From: Pontibacter populi
GTDB taxonomy: Bacteria; Bacteroidota; Bacteroidia; Cytophagales; Hymenobacteraceae
DNA: 64,000 nt
Direction of reading: 5' to 3'
Assembly: GCF_019336435.1 (NCBI RefSeq)
Contig: NZ_JAHWXQ010000003.1
Span: 310,001 to 374,000 of the forward strand
Part shown: piece by piece, positions 35,892 through 44,136 of the stretch
How the letters are laid out: the number at the start of each line of letters is the position of its first letter
Numbering within the stretch: position 1 is the stretch's first letter
Position numbers and translations under genes: made by a program
Notes under the pieces: model-generated
Databases searched by the model: none
What the model saw: only the letters and a program-made list of their open reading frames with translations
Told to the model about the DNA's origin: nothing

Positions 35892-36338
35892 ATGAGCAAT
35901 AAAAGATCAATTATCATACTGATTGCCGACGACGACGCCGAAGACCGGATGCTTGTAAAAGAAGCACTGGAAGAGAGCCGTCTGAATAATAATATACAGT
36001 TTGTAGAGAATGGGGAAGAGTTGCTGGACTACCTGAATAACAAAGGCAGGTTTGAAGACAAAGATAAATACCCGACTCCGGGCCTGATTCTGCTTGACCT
36101 GAACATGCCTAAAAAAGATGGTCGTGAGGCGCTGAAAGAAATAAAGAACGAAGATCACCTGCGCATCATTCCGGTAGTAGTGCTCACTACATCCAAAGCC
36201 GAAGAAGATATCCTGCGCACATATGACCTGGGCGTAAGCTCTTTTATTACCAAGCCAGTAACCTTCAGCTCGTTGGTTGATGTCATGAAAACCCTGAGCA
36301 AGTACTGGTTTGAGATCGTGGAACTGCCGAAAAGTTAG
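35892..36338 (+). CDS. Single-domain response regulator (Rcp1/CheY-like)
   Basis: 148 residues, one receiver domain with no output domain. The acidic pocket is ADDDAED, the phosphorylation site is Asp69 (LLDLNMPKKDG), and Lys is in FITKPV. The insertion after the third helix (GRFEDKDKYPTP) is typical of Rcp1-like receivers paired with phytochrome- or PAS-kinases. It starts 10 bases after the PAS kinase gene, so it is probably its direct phosphoacceptor and part of a relay to the proteins downstream. Confidence 0.93.
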   Translation: MSNKRSIIILIADDDAEDRMLVKEALEESRLNNNIQFVENGEELLDYLNNKGRFEDKDKYPTPGLILLDLNMPKKDGREALKEIKNEDHLRIIPVVVLTTSKAEEDILRTYDLGVSSFITKPVTFSSLVDVMKTLSKYWFEIVELPKS

Positions 36339-36470
36339 AAAGTTTAGAAGTTAAAAAGTTTAGAAGTTTTAGAGTTATGAAAAAGTGAAAGTTCATAGTT
36401 GCCTTTTGATTTAACCGATTGAGAAGTTTCAATTATCAACTTTCTAACTTTCTAACTTATCACTTAAAAT
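36339..36470. repeat. Inverted AT-rich repeat between signalling genes
   Basis: Words AGTTAGAAAGTTTAGAAGTT near 36333 and its near-complement CAACTTTCTAACTTTCTAAC near 36438 form a loose hairpin separating the receiver gene from the receiver-kinase gene. Similar TTTCTAATT/AATTAGAAA blocks occur at 53080-53250. Confidence 0.65.
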
Positions 36471-37706
36471 ATGCTTGACAAAAAAACCCGTGTGCTGCTT
36501 GTTGATGATGATGAAGATGACTTTATCATTACCCGGGATACGATAGACGAGATTCCGGGGCGCAACTATGTGCTCGACTGGACGGCTTCTTTCGGTGAAG
36601 CGCTGGAGTTGATCCGGCAGGAAAAACATGATGTTTACCTGGTAGATTACAGGCTGGGCGCGCACGACGGGCTTGAACTGATTTCGGAAGCTGTGGAAGG
36701 GGGAAGCCTGGCGCCATTTATTCTTTTAACTGGCCAGAGCAATCGCGAAACTGACGAAAAGGCCATGCACGTGGGCGCTTCAGATTATCTTGTAAAAGGT
36801 ACGTTTGACCCGTTTAGTTTAGAGCGTTCTATCCGCTATAGTATCGAGCATGCCAAAAGCATGGCCGAGATACAAAAGCTGAACTCTGAGCTTGAACAGC
36901 GCGTGGAGGAGCGTACCCGTGAGCTGGGTGAAGCCATTAAAAAGCTGGAAGAAACCAACCGCAGCCTGTACGAGGCGCAGGTTGAGATACGCAAAGCACT
37001 GCAAAAAGAAAAGGAGCTGCATGAACTGAAATCGCGGTTCGTAACTATAGCTTCGCATGAATTCCGTACGCCGCTGAGCACGGTGCTTTCTTCGGCATCT
37101 TTAATTGGGAAATACAAAACTACCGAAGACGATGAGAAACGGCAGAAACACGTAGAGCGCATTAAATCGGCGGTAAGTAATCTTACAACTATACTCAACG
37201 ACTTCCTGTCGATAAGCAGGATAGAGGAAGGTAAAATTTACAATGTGCCTACTACCTTCGACCTGAAAGAGTTTACCGCTGAGATTGTAGACGAGATGCA
37301 GGGGCTGGTAAAGATTGGGCAGAAGATACATTATACGCATTCCGGCTCCGAAACTATAGTTACATTAGATAAACAGTTACTAAAGAATATCATTCTAAAC
37401 CTGCTCTCTAATGCCAGCAAATACTCCGGCGAAGGCAAGCAGATCTACATTGATACAGCAGTCGATGGTACAATAAACCTGACTGTAAAAGATGAAGGTA
37501 TTGGGATACCGGATGCTGACAAGATACATTTGTTTACGCCTTTTTTCAGAGCGCAGAACGTAACCAACATACAGGGAACCGGCCTTGGATTAAACATTGT
37601 GAACCGTTACGTAGAGATTATGGACGGTACTTTGAACTATACTAGTGAACTGAACGAGGGAACAACCTTTAGGATAACATTGCCAAACACAACACCCGAC
37701 GCATGA
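36471..37706 (+). CDS. Receiver-histidine kinase hybrid
   Basis: 411 residues. Receiver domain 1-125 with Asp59 (YLVDYRLGAHDG), then a coiled coil (EIQKLNSELEQRVEERTREL), then HisKA with His196 (IASHEFRTPLS) and an HATPase domain (DEGIGIPDADK, GTGLGLNIV). Receiver-first architecture means it is probably driven by phosphotransfer from another kinase, such as the PAS kinase upstream. No membrane segment. Its last four bases overlap the start of the receiver-Crp gene (ATGA), indicating tight coupling. Confidence 0.93.
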   Translation: MLDKKTRVLLVDDDEDDFIITRDTIDEIPGRNYVLDWTASFGEALELIRQEKHDVYLVDYRLGAHDGLELISEAVEGGSLAPFILLTGQSNRETDEKAMHVGASDYLVKGTFDPFSLERSIRYSIEHAKSMAEIQKLNSELEQRVEERTRELGEAIKKLEETNRSLYEAQVEIRKALQKEKELHELKSRFVTIASHEFRTPLSTVLSSASLIGKYKTTEDDEKRQKHVERIKSAVSNLTTILNDFLSISRIEEGKIYNVPTTFDLKEFTAEIVDEMQGLVKIGQKIHYTHSGSETIVTLDKQLLKNIILNLLSNASKYSGEGKQIYIDTAVDGTINLTVKDEGIGIPDADKIHLFTPFFRAQNVTNIQGTGLGLNIVNRYVEIMDGTLNYTSELNEGTTFRITLPNTTPDA

Positions 37707-38764
37707 AAAAAATATTGCTGATAGAAGATAATCAGGAAATCAGAGAAAATACAGCCGAAATACTCTCGCTGGCAAACTATAGCGTGCTCGAAGCTGAGAA
37801 CGGAAAAGCAGGCGTTGAGCTTGCTAAAAGCGAGCGACCTGACCTGATCATCTGCGACATTATGATGCCTCAACTGGATGGTTACGGCGTGCTGCACATG
37901 CTCAGCAAAAACCCGGCAACATCCAGTATTCCGTTTATTTTCCTGACTGCAAAATCGGAGAAAGAAGACTTCCGGAAAGGCATGAACCTGGGCGCCGACG
38001 ACTACCTGACCAAACCGTTTGACGATCTGGAATTGCTGGATGCGGTGGAAATGCGCCTGAAAAAGAACGAGATACTGAAGGCAGAGTTTAACAAGAGTGT
38101 TGAAGGCATCGATAGTTTTATACAGGAAGCGCGCGGCTTCGAGGATCTGAACAAACTGCTGTCGGATAAGCGCAAGGTGACGGTGTTTAAGAAAAAGCAG
38201 CACCTGTTTATGGAGGGTTACCGCACCACGGCTTTGTATTTCCTGAACAAAGGCAAGATCAAGACTTTTAAGGCTAACGAAGAAGGCCGCGAATACATTA
38301 CCAATCTCTACAAAGACGGCGACTTTATCGGTTACCTCGACTTGCTGGAGGAAACACCTTATCGCGAATCGGCTGTAGCGCTGGAAGACTCTGAAGTGTA
38401 CATCATCCCTAAAGAAGACTTTTTTACGCTGCTCAACCACAACCGCGACATTGCCAACAAATTTATAAAACTGCTTTCTGATAACCTGGCCGACCGCGAA
38501 GAACGCCTGTTGAAACTAGCTTATAACTCGGTACGCAAGCGTGTGGCCGAAGCCTTGCTGCTAGTAGAAAAACAATACCAGCAACAGGCCGGCGATAAAA
38601 CCCAGATCAGCATTACCCGCGAAGACCTGGCTAGTATAGTTGGCGCATCTAAAGAAACTGTAATCAGAACCTTAGCAGATTTTAAAGACGAAAAACTGAT
38701 CGACAGCCAGGGAAGCCGCATTTTTATACTTGATTCAGCCAAGCTGGCCAAAATGCGGAATTAA
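37703..38764 (+). CDS. Response regulator fused to a Crp/FNR-type DNA-binding domain
   Basis: 353 residues. Receiver domain with Asp52 (IICDIMMPQLDG) and Lys104; a cyclic-nucleotide-binding-like fold (about 150-245) and a Crp-type helix-turn-helix with ITREDLASIVGASKETVIRT (304-323). Recognition-helix residues Lys317, Glu318 and Arg322 line up with CRP Arg180, Glu181 and Arg185; Glu and Arg fit recognition of TGA half-sites. There is no Fe-S cysteine set like that of FNR, so the signal must come from phosphorylation or ligand. Likely the output of the PAS-kinase block; hemA downstream carries matching boxes. Confidence 0.93.
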   Translation: MKKILLIEDNQEIRENTAEILSLANYSVLEAENGKAGVELAKSERPDLIICDIMMPQLDGYGVLHMLSKNPATSSIPFIFLTAKSEKEDFRKGMNLGADDYLTKPFDDLELLDAVEMRLKKNEILKAEFNKSVEGIDSFIQEARGFEDLNKLLSDKRKVTVFKKKQHLFMEGYRTTALYFLNKGKIKTFKANEEGREYITNLYKDGDFIGYLDLLEETPYRESAVALEDSEVYIIPKEDFFTLLNHNRDIANKFIKLLSDNLADREERLLKLAYNSVRKRVAEALLLVEKQYQQQAGDKTQISITREDLASIVGASKETVIRTLADFKDEKLIDSQGSRIFILDSAKLAKMRN

Positions 38765-38910
38765 ACTATAGATGAAACTATTGTTTCTTACTGTACTAAA
38801 AGTGAGACAACAACCATTATTCTGTTAAGAAACCTGGTGGAAAGGAGATTAGCTTGTCCTACCAACTATAAGGATACTTTCAGGATGTCAACATAAAAAC
38901 GACTAATGAG

Positions 38911-38953
38911 ATAGCCCGGACTTCAGAAATGTAGTCCGGGCTATAATTTTTTT
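38911..38953 (+). terminator. Terminator of the signalling operon
   Basis: Stem AGCCCGGACT with its complement AGTCCGGGCT, followed by ATAATTTTTTTA. It closes the kinase-regulator block and leaves hemA with its own promoter. Confidence 0.93.
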
Positions 38954-38959
38954 ATAAAG

Positions 38960-38973
38960 TTGACATCAATCAA
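38960..38973. promoter_or_regulatory. FNR/FixK-like box 1 upstream of hemA
   Basis: TTGACATCAATCAA fits TTGAY-N4-RTCAA (TTGAC, ATCA, ATCAA), with one change from the canonical FNR consensus TTGAT-N4-ATCAA. It lies 76 bases before the hemA ATG. Confidence 0.6.
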
Positions 38974-38982
38974 TGGCTATAG

Positions 38983-38996
38983 TTGACATAAGTCAT
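38983..38996. promoter_or_regulatory. FNR/FixK-like box 2 upstream of hemA
   Basis: TTGACATAAGTCAT has the inverted TGAC-N4-GTCA core seen at 34142-34153. It is centred 23 bases from box 1, about two helical turns, and 52 bases before the hemA ATG. GACATTTG at 39019-39026 is close to the Bacteroidota -7 element TAnnTTTG, which would put box 2 near -40, typical of an activator. Confidence 0.55.
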
Positions 38997-39048
38997 GTTT
39001 CTGTTGAATTGCTTTTCAGACATTTGCATTGTAATCTGAAACACCACC

Positions 39049-40311
39049 ATGCAGAACAACTTTAAAGCCCTTACTTTATCTTACAAACATGCACCGATAA
39101 ACGTGCGCGAAGCAGTAGCCCTGAACGAGATAGGTTGCCGCAATTTGCTGGATAAGATCAAGGAGTTTACAGATGCCCAGGATGTGCTGGTACTTTCTAC
39201 CTGTAACCGCACGGAAGTATACTATAGCTCTGAGAGAGAGCTGGACCAGGCGATTATAAAACTGATCGCGATGGAACGTGGCTTTATATCTACAAAAAAG
39301 ATCACGCCCTACTTTAAGCATATTACCGATCCTGAGCTGGCTGTTCAGCATTTATTTTATGTAGGCCTTGGTCTGGAGTCGCAGGTGGTGGGCGATATGC
39401 AGATCCTGAACCAGGTAAAGAAAGCTTATCAATGGTCTGCAGAAGCAAACATGGCCGGCCCCTTTTTGCACCGTTTGCTACACACGATCTTCTCTACCAA
39501 CAAGCAGGTTTTCAATGAGACTTCCTTTTTCGATGGCGCTGCTTCGGTATCGTATGCTACTGTTGAGTTAGTGGAAGAACTAATAACTGACCTGGTTAAT
39601 CCGCGTGTGCTGATGATCGGTGTAGGAGAGATTGGGGCGAATGTGTGTGATAACTTTCAGAAGTCAACTATAAACAATGTAGTTATCGTTAACCGCACGC
39701 ATCATAAAGCACAGGCGCTGGCCGAGAAAACCAACGCTATAGCTGTGTATTGGGAAAACGTGTGGGAAGAGATTGCTCAGGCAGATGTTGTTATCTCCTC
39801 TGTTCCCGGCGACTGCTTTTTCATAAGTAAAGAAGTGATAGCGCAGCAGGGTGTAAATACCCCTAAGTTCTTCCTGGACCTGTCTATGCCACGTAGCATC
39901 GACAGCACACTGGAAGAAATTGCAGGTGTAGAAGTATACAATGTAGATACCATTAAAAACCGTGCTTCTGAAGCCCTGGAAATGCGTATGGCTGCCATCC
40001 CACAAGTGCAGCAGATCATCGCAGCAGCTATAGTTGAGTTCAGCACCTGGACCCGCGAAATGGCGATGTCGCCAGCCCTGCAGCAGTTCAAAAGCAAGCT
40101 AGAAGAAATCCGCCAGCAGGAGCTAAACCGATATATGAAGAACCTAGGCGAAGCAGAGAGAGAAGTAGTGGAAAAATTAACACAGAACATTCTCAACAAG
40201 ATCGTAAAGCTACCCGCCCTGGAACTGAAAGCCGCCTGTATGCGTGGTGAGTCGGAAGCGTTAGTAGAGGGATTAGCTGCTTTGTTTAGTTTGGAGAAAG
40301 ATAAAGTTTAG
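39049..40311 (+). CDS. hemA: Glutamyl-tRNA reductase
   Basis: 420 residues. The catalytic Cys52 is in LVLSTCNRTEVYY, and GLESQVVGDMQIL with QVKKAY are the conserved substrate-binding stretches; the NADPH domain reads LMIGVGEIGANVC. The enzyme reduces glutamyl-tRNA to glutamate-1-semialdehyde, first step of heme synthesis by the C5 route, in the cytoplasm. A C-terminal dimerisation helix (about 310-415) is complete. Monocistronic with two candidate FNR-like boxes upstream and a terminator after. Later heme genes are not in the window. Confidence 0.96.
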   Translation: MQNNFKALTLSYKHAPINVREAVALNEIGCRNLLDKIKEFTDAQDVLVLSTCNRTEVYYSSERELDQAIIKLIAMERGFISTKKITPYFKHITDPELAVQHLFYVGLGLESQVVGDMQILNQVKKAYQWSAEANMAGPFLHRLLHTIFSTNKQVFNETSFFDGAASVSYATVELVEELITDLVNPRVLMIGVGEIGANVCDNFQKSTINNVVIVNRTHHKAQALAEKTNAIAVYWENVWEEIAQADVVISSVPGDCFFISKEVIAQQGVNTPKFFLDLSMPRSIDSTLEEIAGVEVYNVDTIKNRASEALEMRMAAIPQVQQIIAAAIVEFSTWTREMAMSPALQQFKSKLEEIRQQELNRYMKNLGEAEREVVEKLTQNILNKIVKLPALELKAACMRGESEALVEGLAALFSLEKDKV

Positions 40312-40336
40312 AAGTTTTAGTATAGGTGAATAGATA

Positions 40337-40366
40337 AAAAGGCTCTTGTTTCAAGAGCCTTTTTTG
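40337..40366 (+). terminator. Terminator of hemA
   Basis: Stem AAAAAGGCTCTTG with its complement CAAGAGCCTTTTTT around TTT, 25 bases after the hemA stop codon. Confidence 0.92.
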
Positions 40367-40377
40367 TTGTTTTACTT

Positions 40378-40999
40378 TTGTCATTTCGAACATTCTTGAG
40401 ACGCGAGTCGAAAAGAGCCAGCGCAGCTGTGAGAAATCTATCTCAGCCTATAGTTTGCTACTTCCCTATTCGAACCAAGCCTTCCTCTCAAATATACTTT
40501 TATCCTGGGAGCTTTACTTGCCTACAGTTTTATAGTTAGCATTGGTGCCCTCACGGCCGGGAGGCCCCGTCTTCGGGCATCGCGCTGCTGCTTTCTTGCT
40601 TCCCTCGCTCTGCTCGAGCTGCCTGGCGGCACCGCAACAAAGCAAAGGCGCTCAACCCAAAGACTGCGATCAGTTCGATAGCCAAATTATAGTTTAAGGA
40701 GCTGCTATAGTTGCTTGGCTTTATCGTGGTAATAATTCCGAGGGGACAGGTAAACCTGTCCTGATCCTGAACTTAAACTATAGTTCGATAGCCACCAACT
40801 ATGGCAGCAGCCGAAATTCCCCTCTCGGGAGGGGTAGGGGTGGGTTAAAACACTAACTATAGAACTATAGCTCTATCTATAGCAAAGTCTTATTGTCACT
40901 TCTACCGAGATCCTTTCAGGATGACAGAGCTGGGAGCAATCAAAACTCCCCGCCTTAGACAAGGAGGGGAAGGGGTGGTTGAACAAGGCCAACTATAAC
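40378..40999 (+). repeat. Dispersed modular repeat, copy R3
   Basis: Same module order as R2: GTCATTTCGAACATTC end (with an extra 45-base piece GAGACGCGAGTCG...), the GGTGCCCTCACGGCC and TTCGGGCATCGCG segments, hairpin GGACAGGTAAACCTGTCC at 40744-40761, CCCCTCTCGGGAGGGG, and CCCCGCCTTAGACAAGG. It fills the space between hemA and nuoN. Confidence 0.9.
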
Positions 41000-41030
41000 A
41001 CAACAGCTACAACAGCAGTCCAGAAGAACT

Positions 41031-41054
41031 CCTTCCCCTGTTTTTAGGGGAAGG
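41031..41054. repeat. C-rich hairpin beside the nuoN stop codon
   Basis: CCTTCCCCTG-TTTTT-AGGGGAAGG forms a 9-bp stem 18 bases after nuoN. It could protect or end the nuo transcript, although no T run follows on the minus strand. Confidence 0.55.
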
Positions 41055-41071
41055 CTGGGAAGGGGTAAATC

Positions 41072-42532
41072 CTACTTAGCCACTATCTCCGGCACACTCA
41101 CCAACACATTCTGAATCAGCTGAACCAACCCAGTAGGATAAACACCAACATAAACAAGCAGCAGCGCCAACACCGCCAGCGTACCAACACTGGCCACATA
41201 AATAGACGGACGTAACCGTATAATTGGCTCACGTTCCGTTTCCGGTTGCTGGAACATGACGGCTATGATCTTAATGTAGTAGTATAAGCCGATCACACTG
41301 TTGAGTACCAGCATTACCACCAGCAGCCATAATTGATCGTTTATACCAGCGGCGATAATGTAAAATTTACCGACAAAACCAGCAGTTAACGGAATACCCG
41401 CCAGCGATAGCAACATAGCCGAGAACACAGCAGCTGTCCAAGGGCGTCGCCAAAGCAGGCCTTTGTAGTCTTCCAGCAACTCGGCATCGCTGTTTTTATC
41501 CGAGAGCATGGCTACCACACCAAACGCACCAACACTGGTAATAAAGTACGCCACCAGGTAAAAGGTTATTGCTTCTACGCCCATTTGGTTTCCGGCCATA
41601 AAGGCCACTAAAATATACCCTAAATGCGAGATTGAAGAATAAGCCAGGATGCGTTTTACGTTCTTCTGCATGAGCGCCAGCAGGTTACCGGCAAACATGG
41701 ACGCAATGGCAACTATAGTTAAAATCGTAACCAGCACCGGATAACGGAAACCATCGACTTCCATGAAAAAACGGATCAGCAAGCCTAATACTCCTCCCTT
41801 AGAAACGGTAGCGATAAAAGCCGTAACGGGAGCGGGCGCACCTTCATACACATCCGGCGTCCACATATGGAACGGTACAATGCCCAGCTTAAAACCAACC
41901 CCGATCAGCATCATGCCGATACCAGTTAGTAAGAGTAGCGGCAATTCCTGCATACCGGCTATACTTTGAGCCAGGCCTGAGAAAACCATCGTGCCTGTGC
42001 TATAGTAAACCAGCGCCATCCCAAACAGCATAAAGGCAGATGAAAAAGCAGCTAGTATGAGGTATTTGATTCCTGCTTCGTCGGAGCGGGGACGTGTGCG
42101 TAGGTAGGGGATGAGTGCGTAAAGCGAGATACTGAGGATTTCCAGACCCAAAAAAAGCGAGGCAAAATGTGTACTGATCACCAGCACACAGGCACCTAGG
42201 GTAGCCAGAACCAGCAACAGGTAATACTCTTCTTTCCGTTCTTCGCGCTGCTCAAAATAAGCGTACGACAGCATACTCACGAGCAGCGACGTCAGCAGGA
42301 TCATCCCGATATAGAACACGCCAAAACCATCAATCACAAACATGGGCTCAATGACATAAGCTGTGGTGGTGCGCAACTCAAACAGCGACCCAAAAGCAGC
42401 TATAAAAGACAGCGCTGTAATGACATAAATGATCTTATGGTTGCGCCATGCTGCTATGACAAGCATCGAGATAAGTACTGCAAATGTGAGGATCAACAGC
42501 GGCATCAGATATAAAAAATCAGTCTGGCTCAT
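41072..42532 (-). CDS. nuoN: NADH-quinone oxidoreductase subunit N
   Basis: 486 residues, about 14 membrane helices. An antiporter-like proton channel of Complex I; the conserved Glu and Lys positions are visible in LGLEILSISLYALI (Glu in helix 5) and VGFKLGIVPFHMWTPDVYEG. PAPVTAFIATVSKG and RILAYSSISHLGYIL are the usual loop and helix signatures. Last gene of the nuo operon, 5 bases after nuoM. Proton translocation across the inner membrane. Confidence 0.96.
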   Translation of the reverse strand: MSQTDFLYLMPLLILTFAVLISMLVIAAWRNHKIIYVITALSFIAAFGSLFELRTTTAYVIEPMFVIDGFGVFYIGMILLTSLLVSMLSYAYFEQREERKEEYYLLLVLATLGACVLVISTHFASLFLGLEILSISLYALIPYLRTRPRSDEAGIKYLILAAFSSAFMLFGMALVYYSTGTMVFSGLAQSIAGMQELPLLLLTGIGMMLIGVGFKLGIVPFHMWTPDVYEGAPAPVTAFIATVSKGGVLGLLIRFFMEVDGFRYPVLVTILTIVAIASMFAGNLLALMQKNVKRILAYSSISHLGYILVAFMAGNQMGVEAITFYLVAYFITSVGAFGVVAMLSDKNSDAELLEDYKGLLWRRPWTAAVFSAMLLSLAGIPLTAGFVGKFYIIAAGINDQLWLLVVMLVLNSVIGLYYYIKIIAVMFQQPETEREPIIRLRPSIYVASVGTLAVLALLLVYVGVYPTGLVQLIQNVLVSVPEIVAK

Positions 42533-42537
42533 GTCTT

Positions 42538-44136
42538 TTAGTTTGGAGATTGAATGATCTGGAGATTTGAAAATGCACGCTGATTTATAGCTAGTTGGTT
42601 CGTGTTTATAGTTGCTTCAGATTGCGGCTGTTCAACCACAGTTTTGGGCTCGGCTATAGTTGGCTCCTCCATATTGTAAGCCTGTAGTTGTTCCGTGATT
42701 GATGGTCTGGCCATATCGATGATCGGTTGCGGATACAGCCCCAACCAGAGTAAACCAAGCACCATGGGTACAGCGATCAGCATTTCGCGGAAGTTCAGGT
42801 CGCGGAATGATTCGTGTCGTGGACCGGGTTCGTAAAATACCTTTTGCATGATGCGCAGCGAGTAAACAGTTGCCAGTACAATGCCTATAGTTGCAAAAAC
42901 AGTAAGCCAGTTAGCTGCCTGCCACGAGCCAACCAGGGTCAGAAATTCAGCTATAAAATTGCCCAGTCCGGGAAGGCCCAGCGTTGCCATTACAAACACT
43001 AACGCCACAACGCCCATTTTCGGAGCTTTTGACCAGAAGCCGCCCATCCGTGCCAAATCGCGGGTATGCAGGCGCTCGTACAGGAAGCCGGCCAAAATGA
43101 ACAGCGCACCGGTACTTAGACCGTGCGCGATCATCTGCATCACCACGCCCTGCAATGCCCATTCGTTAAAGGCAAAAACACCCAGTATCACAAAGCCCAT
43201 GTGGCTCACAGAAGTATAGGCTACCAATCGTTTTAGGTCGGTTTGCGAGTAAGCAACTATAGCTCCATAAATAATGCCGATCACACCTAACAGCATGGCC
43301 CAGGGCGCAAATTCCACAGCAGCAGTCGGGAAGAGTGGCACGACGAATCTAAGCAGACCATAAGCCCCGGTTTTAAGCAACAGTCCGGCTAGTATAACAC
43401 TACCTGCAGTGGGAGCTTGTGAGTGTGCATCGGGCAGCCACGAATGGAAGGGCACTACCGGTAACTTCACCAGGAACGCAGCCAGGAAACCAAACATCAG
43501 CAGGCGTGCAGCATCCGGGGCAAGCGGCGTATTAAGGAGCTCAAAGTAGTTAAAAGTATAGTTGCCTGTTTCGGAGCCGTGAATAAAGTACAGACCAAGG
43601 ATCGCCAGCAGCATGAGTAAGCCGCTTGCCTGGGTGAAGAGGAAGAATTTGAAAGCTGCGTACGTACGGTTCTCATGCCCCCAAACCCCGATCAGGAAGT
43701 ACATTGGTATCAGCATTACTTCCCAGAAAAAGTAGAACAGAAACAAATCCATGGTCAGGAACACACCTGCGATACCGGCCAAAACCCACAGCAAATTAAA
43801 ATGGAAGAAGCCGACTTTGGCTTTGATCTCTTTCCAGGAGATAAGCACCGACAGCAATCCGAGAAAGAAGGTCAGTAATAACATCAGCAGACTTAATCCA
43901 TCCAGCGCCAGACTAAAGCTCACTCCCCATTGCGGAATCCAGGATATTTCATAGCGCATCAGCCAGGCAGAACCAGTTGTTGCTTCCGTGCTGATCCATA
44001 GATAAACTATAAGTATAAGATCGAGCAGTACGGCAGCCAGTGCCACCCAGCGAGGCAATTCCGGGTTTATTTTTTTAGAGAGCCAGGCCAGCAGTCCACC
44101 AGCCATCAGTATCACAATCAGCCAGACAAGTATCAT
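42538..44136 (-). CDS. nuoM: NADH-quinone oxidoreductase subunit M
   Basis: 532 residues, 14 predicted helices. Antiporter-like subunit: FFWEVMLIPMYFLIGVWG holds the conserved channel Glu, KLPVVPFHSWLPDAHSQAPT the half-channel Lys, and LKRLVAYTSVSHMGFVILG is typical. It overlaps the end of nuoL by 4 bases (ATGA). The C-terminal 60 residues are hydrophilic and Gln/Asn-rich (VEQPQSEATINTNQLAIN), longer than in E. coli. Proton-pumping membrane arm of Complex I. Confidence 0.96.
   Translation of the reverse strand: MILVWLIVILMAGGLLAWLSKKINPELPRWVALAAVLLDLILIVYLWISTEATTGSAWLMRYEISWIPQWGVSFSLALDGLSLLMLLLTFFLGLLSVLISWKEIKAKVGFFHFNLLWVLAGIAGVFLTMDLFLFYFFWEVMLIPMYFLIGVWGHENRTYAAFKFFLFTQASGLLMLLAILGLYFIHGSETGNYTFNYFELLNTPLAPDAARLLMFGFLAAFLVKLPVVPFHSWLPDAHSQAPTAGSVILAGLLLKTGAYGLLRFVVPLFPTAAVEFAPWAMLLGVIGIIYGAIVAYSQTDLKRLVAYTSVSHMGFVILGVFAFNEWALQGVVMQMIAHGLSTGALFILAGFLYERLHTRDLARMGGFWSKAPKMGVVALVFVMATLGLPGLGNFIAEFLTLVGSWQAANWLTVFATIGIVLATVYSLRIMQKVFYEPGPRHESFRDLNFREMLIAVPMVLGLLWLGLYPQPIIDMARPSITEQLQAYNMEEPTIAEPKTVVEQPQSEATINTNQLAINQRAFSNLQIIQSPN

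Noticed and set aside
37637-38440. 267-codon minus-strand frame
   Set aside because: Antisense to the receiver-Crp gene, whose domains and motifs are clear; the antisense product is low in recognisable features.
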